Below, piece by piece: positions 17,718-25,954 of a stretch of 64,000 bases of DNA. The stretch lies in contig JACKPB010000007.1 of the NCBI GenBank assembly GCA_024233875.1, positions 62,001 to 126,000 of the forward strand. The letters are read 5' to 3'. This stretch comes from Leptospiraceae bacterium (GTDB taxonomy: Bacteria; Spirochaetota; Leptospiria; Leptospirales; Leptospiraceae). Within the stretch, counting starts at the first letter, position 1. The number at the start of each line of letters is the position of its first letter. A program made the position numbers and the translations under genes. The notes under the pieces were generated by a model. The model was not told the DNA's origin. It saw only the letters and a list, made by a program, of their open reading frames with translations, and searched no databases.

Positions 17718-18689
17718 CTATTCGGGTAAATTTTCTATGAATATCCCACCCAAAATCCCTTTGAGGTTTTGCATGATCTCTCCCAACTCATTTTCGATAG
17801 AATTTTTTTCCTTTTGAAACTCTTCGAGGCTCAGATCATTCTTATCGATACGGACTAGAAATTTTTTTCCTTCTGTATGAGAGTACCTGTTTTCATAACT
17901 CGACAATTCAGAGAGCAATCCCCGATTGTTCTGGACTTTCATAAGATAAGGACTCAATTCGGATGAGCTGAATACATCATTTTTATAAAACAAAATATCC
18001 TTACAATTCTTTCGGGCTTCCACGCCTCTAGTATTTTTCCATCTCCATTCCAATCCGGATCGATCCACCTGAGATCCCTGACATTTTCGAAAAGAAAGAC
18101 CATTGGTTTTTTTTAAATATCTTCTCCTGTGTATTTCAAAATAGGTAAATTCCCTTCACCGAAAGATATAAGATTAATCGGTCCGGAGATATTACGAATT
18201 TCTAAACTATCTCTGATCGGATACACCCTAGCCCTGCGGAATACGATCGAGGAATAAGATGGAATTTCTGAATTTTCGAGTGGGGACTTTACTCTCTGAA
18301 AACTTTTCCGGGGAAACTCAAAATCACCTGAAGCAGGATCATTTCCGTATTCTGAATCCACATAGAATCTCTTTCCCGAGATAGGAAGAACCCGAATAGG
18401 AAACTTTTTTTTGAAGCACAAGATTTTGTTTGCAGAGGGTATCGGTTGGATTGTATTCTCCCGGCTTTGTATAGAGATGTATAGAAACAAATCCTTCAAC
18501 AACTTTTGATCCATCTCCAAAATCCCACGAAACCCCAGAACCGTCTTGAGTTTCACCTGACGAGGGGTTCTTTCCTGTAATTCTCACTTCGGGTGAATCA
18601 TCCAGAGCAAGAAGTGAAATGGCTGAAAAATAGATCCCGAAAAAGAAACATAACTTTCCCCAAAAACTTCTTTTCAATGAATTTTTCAT
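17718..18689 (-). pseudogene. Broken gene for a secreted PKD-domain surface protein
   Basis: The reading begins with a signal peptide (FFFGIYFSAISLLALD) and a PKD domain (GSGVSWDFGDGS, HLYTKPGEY). The frame then shifts by one base near 18445, where the other frame continues naturally as TIQPIPSANKILCF. The product carries on into a beta-helix-like region (FYVDSEYGNDPASGD, ISFGEGNLPILKYTGEDI). An in-frame TAA at 18113-18115, in an A-rich run, ends that part; the same frame then resumes as KKTNGLSFRKC and continues to 17718. So one frameshift plus one stop split a single ancestral gene of about 320 codons. The region downstream of the second break keeps a coding-like composition, which points to recent decay or sequencing error. 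Confidence 0.7.
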
Positions 18690-18827
18690 AGGGAAAATCT
18701 CATCCTAAAAAAGATTACGTCGAGTGAAAAATTTAAAAATTGACAGAAGTTCCTTATTCAATTCTTTCAAATTAGAGAACTTTGATCAATTTCTTATTCT
18801 TTTGGTTTTCAATGGAGGACGGTAGCC

Positions 18828-19649
18828 TTGCAATTAGATGATATACTTTTTGATTACGATGAATGGAAGAAAAAAGAACCCTCGGTCGCCCAGAAGATCA
18901 CAAGTATGATTGCCCGTCCTGCGGAATGGTTGATCAATCCTATCATTGACAAGATTCATCCGATTCTGGAAGAAACTCTAAAAAAATCAAATGCCAAAAT
19001 AGCCGATATCATCCACACAACAGCCGATGAATTAGAAAATCCATTAGAAATGAAGGAAGAAGATTTCCTGAAATGGATGGAAACTCAGGATGAGTCCGTG
19101 GATCGTTGGATAACCGGAGGGATTGCCAGTATAAGTGCGGAAGGAACGGCAAGCGGATTCATCGGCTTAGCAGGTCTTCTCACAGAAATTCCTATTTCTT
19201 TCGGTACCATTTTGTTTTTTGCAAACAAGATTGCTTTCCAATACTATCTCAATATCACAGACGAACAGACCAACCTGGAAGTTCTCAAAGCTATCTCTGC
19301 GGGATCAGCCGCCAGTCTGGAGTCTAAAAAAGATTGCATTTCAGGATTTGAGTCGACGTCTTCTACCCTCCACAAAGACACCTGGAAGTCTCTTACCAAA
19401 TCAACCGAAGGACTTCACCACTCAGTTTTTATAGCCAGATCAGTCCTGGAAACTCTCGGTATCAATATCTCCAGAAGAAAGGTCTCACAGATTCTCCCGG
19501 GTCTCGGAGCTGTAGCCGGAGGAGTGATCAATGGGGTCTGGGCGTCCGAAGCCTTAAATAGTGTAAAGTACTACTCGAGGTATTTGATTTTGAAGAATTA
19601 TTTGGAACTCAACAATCCGTCGTACTACAACTTTTATATCAATAAGTAA
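18828..19649 (+). CDS. EcsC-family protein
   Basis: The protein has 273 residues and matches the EcsC family: a central glycine/alanine-rich amphipathic block (GGIASISAEGTASGFIGLAGLL in two pieces around 92-113) and a C-terminal LPGLGAVAGGVINGVWASEAL. In Bacillus, ecsC sits beside an ABC transporter, but the family's activity is not known; many stand-alone copies associate with membranes. The start is a TTG with a strong GGAGG nine bases upstream; no ATG fits the homology. The gene is transcribed alone, divergent from the broken PKD gene. Confidence 0.82.
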   Translation: MQLDDILFDYDEWKKKEPSVAQKITSMIARPAEWLINPIIDKIHPILEETLKKSNAKIADIIHTTADELENPLEMKEEDFLKWMETQDESVDRWITGGIASISAEGTASGFIGLAGLLTEIPISFGTILFFANKIAFQYYLNITDEQTNLEVLKAISAGSAASLESKKDCISGFESTSSTLHKDTWKSLTKSTEGLHHSVFIARSVLETLGINISRRKVSQILPGLGAVAGGVINGVWASEALNSVKYYSRYLILKNYLELNNPSYYNFYINK

Positions 19650-19672
19650 TCCGATTCTTTTTAGAAATAAAT

Positions 19673-20158
19673 TTATTCGGGGATGCCGGATTCTAGTTTT
19701 TCCAGAGCTTCCCTGCGCAAATATCCGGCAAATCGATCATAATTCCCATAACACCATTCCGAATCTAAATAGTCGTATGTGCAATAATCTGACATGAATT
19801 CATCACCTGCTTTGAGAGAAACCAAAACCTGAGAATTCAAATCCGGGGAAGAATGAAGATCAGATCTCTCTTTTGACTTTACTTTAAAAAAAGTAGAAGG
19901 GAAGGGATTGGGAGAAATATATTCTTCTCTGAGATATCCTGTAATACGTTGGTTTCTAATCGTATGCCAGACTGAAGAATCGTGAATTTCTTTGGATACA
20001 GACTGAAAAGGTTCTCCCTTACCGAGATGAGATTTCACTTCTTTGAAAGAATCATCATACACCGGAGCACGGGATGCATTTGAATAATAAATATTTCCAG
20101 GACAGGAAATCGTAAACAGAAAAAGAAGGGGAACGAAATACAAAATAATATTTTTCAT
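19673..20158 (-). CDS. Putative SH3-like lipoprotein
   Basis: The protein has about 161 residues from the ATG at 20158. The signal sequence MKNIILYFVPLLFLFTISC ends in a lipobox. The mature part looks like two bacterial SH3-type units: SVWHTIRNQRITGYLREEYI and later SSPDLNSQVLVSLKAGDEF with WCYGNYDRFAGYLRREAL. Such domains bind peptidoglycan or act as surface adaptors. A longer frame to 20200 would place 14 residues before the signal peptide, so I reject it. It converges on the EcsC gene with a 23-base gap. Confidence 0.72.
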   Translation of the reverse strand: MKNIILYFVPLLFLFTISCPGNIYYSNASRAPVYDDSFKEVKSHLGKGEPFQSVSKEIHDSSVWHTIRNQRITGYLREEYISPNPFPSTFFKVKSKERSDLHSSPDLNSQVLVSLKAGDEFMSDYCTYDYLDSEWCYGNYDRFAGYLRREALEKLESGIPE

Positions 20159-20237
20159 TCCCAAGTTTGAAAAATTGAGTTTTTCAGTCAAGAAAATCAA
20201 AGGTCTATTTACTTTTATAGATCTGTCTATATTTTGT

Positions 20238-21236
20238 TTATTTGCATTGCTTCGGATTGAGTATAGCTTCCAGAACCGGTTTCATTTTCTCATTCCATTT
20301 CTTTTGTTTTCTATCATAAAATTTGGTGTCGGAGTTCACCGCATGGGGAATTTTATTTTTTTTGAGTTCACAGGATACAAACCCGGCAAAAATGACCTGC
20401 TCGGATACATCGTAATCATTCCCGTCATTGTAATTCCCCGGCATCCAAGCCCCTACCCAGGAGAACAATCCGGTTTCTTTCTGCCAATCCATAGCATACT
20501 GAATCTTTTCACGAATCAAATCTTTTTCTTTTTCCGTCCCTGTAGTCCAAAGCTTATTCTCATTTTTCTTGGAAGGTCCTGCAGCATAGAAATGCCATTC
20601 AGCCAGAACGGAATCATTATGTCCTACCGGAATTTTCAATTCTTTTAAATTTTCCGGTGAGGATCGAAGGCGTGGTGACAGGAAGATGAATCGGGAAGGA
20701 TTTGTTTTTCTAATCTCTTTCACTGCTCTGGCATACAATTGATTCAAAATCTCAGGATCCTTATTCAATTTGTCCGTAACCTCTATGATGATATCAAAAC
20801 TGAGGAGGGGATCATACCCCTTATATCTTTCAGAAATCACTTTCCACCATTCAACAACTTCATTTAAAGTTTTCTCATTGGGATTGGTTTTGAATTGATT
20901 TCCCTGATAAGCCAGGATCGGAATCAATTTGTTATCCAAGCAATCTTGAACAATCTTATCCAAAAGTTCTAATTTATCTTTACTTAGCTTATCTTTCATT
21001 CGGATCCGGACATGGGACAATCCTATTTTTTTGAAGTCTTTCACTGTTTGTGTGTCGTAGTACTTCATGCCCTGTCCGGTCTTCATCCAATCTACGTCCA
21101 ATCCCACTCCGAGAAGAGAGACGTATTTTTTTGAATTCACTACCTGTTTGTCTGCAAGCAAAGCAAAACCCATCAAAAAAAAGAAAAGTATTCCCATTTT
21201 GCGTAATAAATATTTTGAACTAAGATTGATCTTCAT
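20238..21236 (-). CDS. Secreted glycoside hydrolase family 5-like protein, probably inactive
   Basis: The protein has 332 residues with an N-terminal hydrophobic export signal (about 10-29). A TIM-barrel GH5 pattern is visible: LSHVRIRM on the early strand, SFDIIIEVTD where the acid/base NEP motif belongs (Glu kept; Asn and Pro lost), AEWHFYAAG for the HxY element, and FSWVGAWMPG where family enzymes have a nucleophile Glu (GEW/GEF). Here that residue is Ala. Loss of the nucleophile suggests a carbohydrate-binding or structural role rather than hydrolysis; this rests on alignment by eye. An R1 element ends 43 bases before the start codon. Confidence 0.72.
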   Translation of the reverse strand: MKINLSSKYLLRKMGILFFFLMGFALLADKQVVNSKKYVSLLGVGLDVDWMKTGQGMKYYDTQTVKDFKKIGLSHVRIRMKDKLSKDKLELLDKIVQDCLDNKLIPILAYQGNQFKTNPNEKTLNEVVEWWKVISERYKGYDPLLSFDIIIEVTDKLNKDPEILNQLYARAVKEIRKTNPSRFIFLSPRLRSSPENLKELKIPVGHNDSVLAEWHFYAAGPSKKNENKLWTTGTEKEKDLIREKIQYAMDWQKETGLFSWVGAWMPGNYNDGNDYDVSEQVIFAGFVSCELKKNKIPHAVNSDTKFYDRKQKKWNEKMKPVLEAILNPKQCK

Positions 21237-21278
21237 ATGCCCTCATTGATTTCAATACCTTAGAGGTATCTTTATTAG

Positions 21279-21452
21279 TAACTCACCTTATGCAATTTTT
21301 CTCTTAAACATTTTAATTTTTTTAATACAAAATTATATTTTACTAATAGATCTATAAAAATAGGGGTTTGGGGACGATGAGTCCTCAATTTGCAGAAAGG
21401 CTCCCTTTCATTATCCTCACCTTTCGCACGTAGTGTATAAGGTGAGTTAGTA
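21279..21452 (+). repeat. R1 structured intergenic element, copy 2
   Basis: A near-complete copy. The left terminal repeat reads TAACTCACCTTATGCA and the right TGTATAAGGTGAGTTA. Hairpin 1 is GGGGAC-GATGA-GTCCTC (one mismatch). Hairpin 2 is GAAAGG-CTC-CCTTTC. The third is CTCACCTTTCGCAC...GTGTATAAGGTGAG. It sits in the 907-base gap between the GH5-like and FecR genes, a gap that also holds two R2 copies and a decayed inverted R1 copy. I see no gene in that gap. Confidence 0.88.
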
Positions 21453-21654
21453 AAACCACTTTACTAAAGTCATTTTAAAAGTATCTGCTCGTTTCCAATG
21501 GAGACCACGATAAAATGAACACATACCAAAACCATTTTTTTTTAAAGTGTTTCTGATTTTCTATCATTCTCTACTACCGGATTAGGGATTCAAATAGGAT
21601 GTAAGGATTCAGATCTAAATACAGATTTTTTGAAACCTTAGGGTTTCTTCTTTA

Positions 21655-21708
21655 GGCATGTAGCCATTTTTTACATGAACCCGCAAACGTTTTGAGAAAG
21701 ACTAGAGA
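21655..21708 (+). repeat. R2 dispersed repeat, copy D (diverged)
   Basis: GGCATGTAGCCATTTTTTAC and GTTTTGAGAAAGACTA correspond to the first and last blocks of R2; the middle is altered. It lies 79 bases before the better copy B in the same orientation. Confidence 0.5.
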
Positions 21709-21786
21709 TGAGCCTAAACTATCTATTTTCTCGGCCTTAAATATACATATTCATAGAACTATGAATGATATATCAACTCTCAAAAA

Positions 21787-21873
21787 TAATTACACTTTTT
21801 CTATTACGGTATCTAGCCATTTTATAGCCGATTTCTTTATGAATGAGTAAACCTTTTGAAAATGACTAAAAAT
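21787..21873 (+). repeat. R2 dispersed repeat, copy B
   Basis: Nearly identical to copy A at 5275-5362 over the whole length, with a handful of substitutions. It is followed at once by the decayed inverted R1 element, as copy A is followed at some distance by R1 copy 1. Confidence 0.75.
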
Positions 21874-21891
21874 AATTGCGTTTTTTAATTT

Positions 21892-22035
21892 AGAGCTCAT
21901 CTTACCTACTTCGTGCTATAGTCTTGCCGGGGGACTAAGTCATTCCTAAATCCTTACTTTTATAGATTCAAATGATTGTAAGTTACTGAATCATTTCATC
22001 TTTAAACTTCAATTGTGTAAGTTGAGTTAGAAATT
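21892..22035 (-). repeat. R1 element, decayed inverted copy
   Basis: Read on the minus strand it begins CTAACTCAACTTACACAA, has the GGATTTAGGAATG segment in place of hairpin 1, and ends GCACGAAGTAGGTAAGATGAG. Order and spacing match R1, but stems 1 and 2 are degraded. It lies 100 bases upstream of the FecR-domain gene. Confidence 0.6.
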
Positions 22036-22143
22036 TATTTTTTGATCTGAATTCTTTGAATTGCTCAATTTTTCTATTTTCCGGAATCTGGATTTACAAA
22101 TCATTCATTCTGAATTAGAAAAATACTTTTTTGGGAGGTTTCT

Positions 22144-23112
22144 ATGAACCGTCATTTCTACCTTATTTTGGGGATTCTCATCTCTTTGAGTTTTCTTTAT
22201 TGCGGAAAACCCAAACCCATCTCCATCACCACAGGGGTTGCTTCCTCAGTCAATGGAACAGTAAAACTGACTTCTCCCGATGGTACTACAGTTGATCTCA
22301 AAAAGGAAATGCTGGTGAGTACAAACGATACAATAGAAACCGGATCCAAGTCTTATGTAGACCTGGAACTGTCTCCTTCTGTTTTACTCCGCGTAAAAGA
22401 GAAATCAAAATTCAGACTTTTGGAAGTAGACATTCAAGACAAATCTATTTTAGCAAAAGTTGAAATAGTTTTCGGGAAATTATTCATCAAATCCATCGGA
22501 AAGCTCAATTCCGGAAGTAGTTTCAAGGTGATGACAGCCTCGACCTTAGCCACTGTGAGAGGAACAGAATTTACTGTGGACTCTATCGACGAATCCAATG
22601 CAAAAATCCTTGTAAAAGAAGGATCGGTAGAGATGACCCCCAGTGTAGAAAATGGAGAGTCTACTGTCGTAGAAGAAGGGAAAAAAGGCATTGTTGAAGA
22701 CAAGCTGACCAAGGTAGAAGATTTGAGTTCCGAGGAAATGGAAGAATTGGAATCTGATTCATCTGAATTGAAAGGTATCCCTGAATCCACAAGGGACAAA
22801 ATCAATTCCATGAGACAAAATTTCGAAAATCAAAAGTCTAAAAACTCTGAAAACTTAAAAGATCAAAAAGAAATGAATCGGGACAATCTTCAGGAACTCA
22901 AAGACAAATCCATTCAGGAAAAAAAGGCTCTGGAAGGAAAAAATCTGAATGAAATGAATGCGATCAAAGAAGCCAATCAAAAAGCTCTATCGGATGTCAA
23001 ACCATCAGGAAGAGATGCAAAGGATGCGGCCGGTTCTGATAAATCAGATATCGAATCCAAAACAAAATCCAGTCTTGAAGAGTTCAAATCCAAAAATAAA
23101 TTGAAACAATAG
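22144..23112 (+). CDS. FecR-domain lipoprotein
   Basis: The protein has 322 residues. The signal sequence ends in a lipobox-like LSFLYC, so it is likely lipid-anchored. Residues about 35-175 form a FecR domain: SVNGTVKLTSPDG, DTIETGSKSYVDLEL, STLATVRGTEFTVD and ILVKEGSVEM. In leptospires such proteins are usually free-standing lipoproteins, not anti-sigma factors. The C-terminal 120 residues are very charged, rich in Lys/Glu/Gln/Ser and likely coiled or disordered (NFENQKSKNSENLKDQKE). A strong GGGAGG site precedes the ATG. The 100 bases upstream plus R1/R2 elements hold the regulatory region. Confidence 0.85.
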   Translation: MNRHFYLILGILISLSFLYCGKPKPISITTGVASSVNGTVKLTSPDGTTVDLKKEMLVSTNDTIETGSKSYVDLELSPSVLLRVKEKSKFRLLEVDIQDKSILAKVEIVFGKLFIKSIGKLNSGSSFKVMTASTLATVRGTEFTVDSIDESNAKILVKEGSVEMTPSVENGESTVVEEGKKGIVEDKLTKVEDLSSEEMEELESDSSELKGIPESTRDKINSMRQNFENQKSKNSENLKDQKEMNRDNLQELKDKSIQEKKALEGKNLNEMNAIKEANQKALSDVKPSGRDAKDAAGSDKSDIESKTKSSLEEFKSKNKLKQ

Positions 23113-23212
23113 AAACCAAAGTATCCGATTGATCAAACTCCGATCAGTCGGATAGAATTGATGACTTTACCAATCGATGGATACTAAACTATCTGTCGAT
23201 TTCTAATGCTCT

Positions 23213-23292
23213 TGGGATTTTGGGATGAGGATTTCCTAAGTTTCCGACAACCTCCCTATCCCTGAACCCACCTTTCGCACGAAGGTAAGGCG
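23213..23292 (+). repeat. R1 element remnant (right half only)
   Basis: TTTTGGGATGAGGATTTCC followed by CCGACAACCTCCC and CACCTTTCGCACGAAGGTAAGG matches the hairpin half of R1 in order, with mutated stems; the left half is missing. The third hairpin is shortened to ACCTTTCGCACGAAGGT. It sits between convergent genes and could still act as a terminator. Confidence 0.5.
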
Positions 23293-23299
23293 ACACGAA

Positions 23300-23740
23300 T
23301 CAATATATTTTTAAATAGGAAAAATGATTTTCACAATGTATGAGATGCAGTTGAACCCACTCGTCTTTTGTCAGTTTGCCGAATACCGGATGCCTATTGA
23401 AGGGACCTACTGAATAATTGAATCGTTTGGTTAGCGAAAGAAGCCTATCCAATTCAATTTCTAAAGACTTTGCGATTGGATCTCCGGATTTTATAGGATT
23501 GGGAAGACCGTTGTCCATTTTCCCCTGCAAAATCATTTTCCAGAAGAGAACACGCCCTACAGTTGCCTGAATGACCTCAGGAAATCGATAGGCTCCCTCA
23601 GAATCTGAAAAAAGAAATTCTATAGAATCGGAAATATGAGAGAAGATTTGATCGGGTGACCATTTTCCAGTAGAAACCAATGTCCGTTTTTTTAGCGACT
23701 CTAAATAGTCTTCCGTTTCTTCCAATGAGTGAAATTTCAT
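23300..23740 (-). CDS. DinB-superfamily protein (DUF1569-like)
   Basis: The protein has 146 residues. It is a helical-bundle protein with SLEETEDYLESL at the start, KWSPDQIFSHISDSIEFLF (about 27-45) and a C-terminal HPVFGKLTKDEWVQLHLIHCENHF, the metal-site region of the DinB/DUF1569 fold. Histidines in HISD, HLIH and ENH are likely metal ligands. Family members are thiol or metal-dependent transferase-like proteins; the substrate is unknown. It is transcribed leftwards, probably together with the DUF1801 gene 47 bases upstream. Confidence 0.75.
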   Translation of the reverse strand: MKFHSLEETEDYLESLKKRTLVSTGKWSPDQIFSHISDSIEFLFSDSEGAYRFPEVIQATVGRVLFWKMILQGKMDNGLPNPIKSGDPIAKSLEIELDRLLSLTKRFNYSVGPFNRHPVFGKLTKDEWVQLHLIHCENHFSYLKIY

Positions 23741-23787
23741 AATTTACCTTCTCTCCAATGGAAAATATATTTTTCACATTCTGGACT

Positions 23788-24156
23788 TCATTTCTTCTTC
23801 CCCTTCGTTTTCGAAAAGGATTTATTTTCTTTGATTCGAAATTTAATGATTTCCTCAATTAGCTGAAAAGGCATCTCCCTGTCCAGAGGGAACTGGACCG
23901 AACCCTTACCCTGCTTGAAGATAGCAAGTTTCTTGGAAAATTTTTCATGTCCGCTGGGAAGAGCATAGAGACCCAGATGATTTTTGTAACCGGCAAAATA
24001 GACGAGAGGTTTGCCATAAATCTTGTAGGAAGGCATTTTGTAGGAAATCCCTTCCTGGATCTCAGAATCTAAGTCCAGGATGAGCTTCCTCAATTGGATC
24101 ATTCGTTGGAGAATCTCTCCCGAAAATCCCTCCAGATATTGGTCTACTGTTTCCAT
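23788..24156 (-). CDS. DUF1801 (YdhG/YjbR-like) protein
   Basis: The protein has 122 residues. TVDQYLEGF, ISYKMPSYKIYGKPLVYFAGYK, LGLYALPSG and GSVQFPLDREMPFQLIEEII are hallmarks of the DUF1801/YdhG fold, a small alpha/beta domain of the CyaY/YjbR type whose function is not settled. The length is typical. The tail is lysine-rich. The neighbour on the 3' side is the DinB-like gene; upstream, 44 bases away, is the ABC-F ATPase. All three face left and could form one unit. Confidence 0.8.
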   Translation of the reverse strand: METVDQYLEGFSGEILQRMIQLRKLILDLDSEIQEGISYKMPSYKIYGKPLVYFAGYKNHLGLYALPSGHEKFSKKLAIFKQGKGSVQFPLDREMPFQLIEEIIKFRIKENKSFSKTKGKKK

Positions 24157-24200
24157 AAAATTTATCCCGATTCGGAAAGACCGAGTAAGAGTTTGTTCAA

Positions 24201-25844
24201 TTAGCCCTTATTGAGAACAGCTCCACCGCTCAATCGCTTAAAGAAATCCGAACCCTCTCTCGAGAGATATTCATCATATGTCCCATTGAAATCAGAAATC
24301 TTTTCGGGAGTGACTTCAATGATCCTAGTAGCGAGCGAAGAAACGAATTCTCTATCATGAGATACAAAGATTACAGTTCCCTCATATATCGACAATGCAT
24401 AGTTTAGAGACTCAATCGATTCCAAATCCAGGTGGTTTGTAGGCTCATCGAGTGCTATCACATTGTCTTCTGCCATGATCATTCTGGAAATTATGAGACG
24501 GGACTTTTCTCCCCCCGATAAAACAGAGGTGGATTTGAGAGCCATGTCACCGCTGAATAGCATACGCCCCAAAAGACCCCGTATCACAGTCTTATCCGTA
24601 TCCGGAGGGGCATACTGATAGAGCCAATCGACTAAAGTAGGTTTGTCCTCACCGATTCCTTCTTTGTGATCCTGAGGAAATACAGATGCAGCTACTGTCA
24701 TACCCCATTCCACTGTTCCGGAATCCGGTTCGAGAGACTTCAAAAGACATTTCAAAAGAGTAGTCTTTCCGACTCCGTTTGTTCCGATGATAGCAACTTT
24801 TTCCCCTTTGGCTATACTGAGGGTGACGTCTTCAAAAACCTTCAGATCTCCGTAAGACTTGGATATGTTTTTCGCCTCAATCACATCTTTACCTAATGGC
24901 TTTCCCACTTTGAATCGGATGTAGGGTGATACACGGGATGATGGTTTGATTTCAATCTGAGAGGACTTTAATTTTTCGATGAGTTTCTGACGTGATGTTG
25001 CCTGTTTTGCCTTACTGGCGTTGGCACTGAATCGATTCACAAAGTCCTGAAGACCGGAAATCTTTTCTTTGACGCGCTTGTTTTCATTGATCTGCTGTTC
25101 GCGCGCCATAGTAGACGCTTCCATGTAGTCGTCGTAATTGCCGGGATAGACCCTGATGACATTATAGTCCAGGTCAGCAATGTCTGTAGCAATCGAGTTG
25201 ATAAAATGTCTATCGTGAGAGATGACGATCAGAACACCGTTATAATTGATCAGAAAATTTTCTAACCAGTTGATCGTTTTGATGTCCAGGTGGTTGGTCG
25301 GTTCATCCAAAAGTAGAATCTCAGGCTTTTGAAAGAGAACCTGAGCTAGTAATACACGGAGTTTGAATCCCCCGGTGATCGCTGACATGAGTTCGTTGTG
25401 AAGATTAGAAGGGATACCGAGTCCCTCTAAAAGACCGCCCGCATTGCTCTCGGATTCATAGCCACCGAGATCTGCATACTTTTCTTCAATCTCACTGACC
25501 TTGATCCCTTCCGCCTCAGTCATCTCAGGTAGGGAATAGAGTCGATCTCTCTCCTGAGCGAGCTCCCATAGCTCTGTGTGCCCCATAAGAACAGCGTTCA
25601 TGATGGTTTGGTTTTCGTATTCGTAATGATCCTGTTTCAAATAACCCAGTCTCATACCTTTGTCTATCGAAACGTTTCCGGAGCTAGCCTGCTCCATGCC
25701 TGCAAGGATTTTTAAGAAAGTAGACTTCCCGGAACCATTTGCACCGATCAGTCCATATCGACTACCCTGTTTGAATTTGATGGTGACGTCTTCGAAAAGA
25801 GTCTTTTTTCCATACCTTACGGTAAGTCCGGACACACTAATCAT
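24201..25844 (-). CDS. ybiT: ABC-F family ATPase, YbiT-type ribosome-associated
   Basis: The protein has 547 residues: two ABC domains in one chain and no membrane segments, as in ABC-F translation factors, which bind the ribosomal E site and rescue stalled complexes. The first domain has GANGSGKSTFLK, the altered signature ITGGFKLR and LLLDEPTNHLD. The linker (about 240-310; REQQINENKRVKEKI) is the P-site tRNA-interaction motif region. The second domain has GTNGVGKTTLLK, LSGGEKSRL and IALDEPTNHLD. Missing LSGG in domain 1 is normal for YbiT relatives. No antibiotic-resistance type is implied. Confidence 0.9.
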   Translation of the reverse strand: MISVSGLTVRYGKKTLFEDVTIKFKQGSRYGLIGANGSGKSTFLKILAGMEQASSGNVSIDKGMRLGYLKQDHYEYENQTIMNAVLMGHTELWELAQERDRLYSLPEMTEAEGIKVSEIEEKYADLGGYESESNAGGLLEGLGIPSNLHNELMSAITGGFKLRVLLAQVLFQKPEILLLDEPTNHLDIKTINWLENFLINYNGVLIVISHDRHFINSIATDIADLDYNVIRVYPGNYDDYMEASTMAREQQINENKRVKEKISGLQDFVNRFSANASKAKQATSRQKLIEKLKSSQIEIKPSSRVSPYIRFKVGKPLGKDVIEAKNISKSYGDLKVFEDVTLSIAKGEKVAIIGTNGVGKTTLLKCLLKSLEPDSGTVEWGMTVAASVFPQDHKEGIGEDKPTLVDWLYQYAPPDTDKTVIRGLLGRMLFSGDMALKSTSVLSGGEKSRLIISRMIMAEDNVIALDEPTNHLDLESIESLNYALSIYEGTVIFVSHDREFVSSLATRIIEVTPEKISDFNGTYDEYLSREGSDFFKRLSGGAVLNKG

Positions 25845-25954
25845 GGTTTTTCCTGTAAAATTGGGGATTTATGTCATTTTTCTATTTGCCCTCTCATAGC
25901 CAAGCGAATTAAGAGTAACCTAAGGTTATTTCGTACCTTACCGAAAGGAGTATT

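Noticed and set aside
20175..20648. 157-codon open frame on the plus strand
   Set aside because: It lies antisense to the GH5-like gene and has no ribosome-binding site or homology; its hydrophobicity comes from the opposite-strand codons.
24201..25844. ABC-F gene as an antibiotic-resistance determinant
   Set aside because: Both the altered first signature and the linker fit the housekeeping YbiT group; nothing in the neighbourhood suggests resistance.
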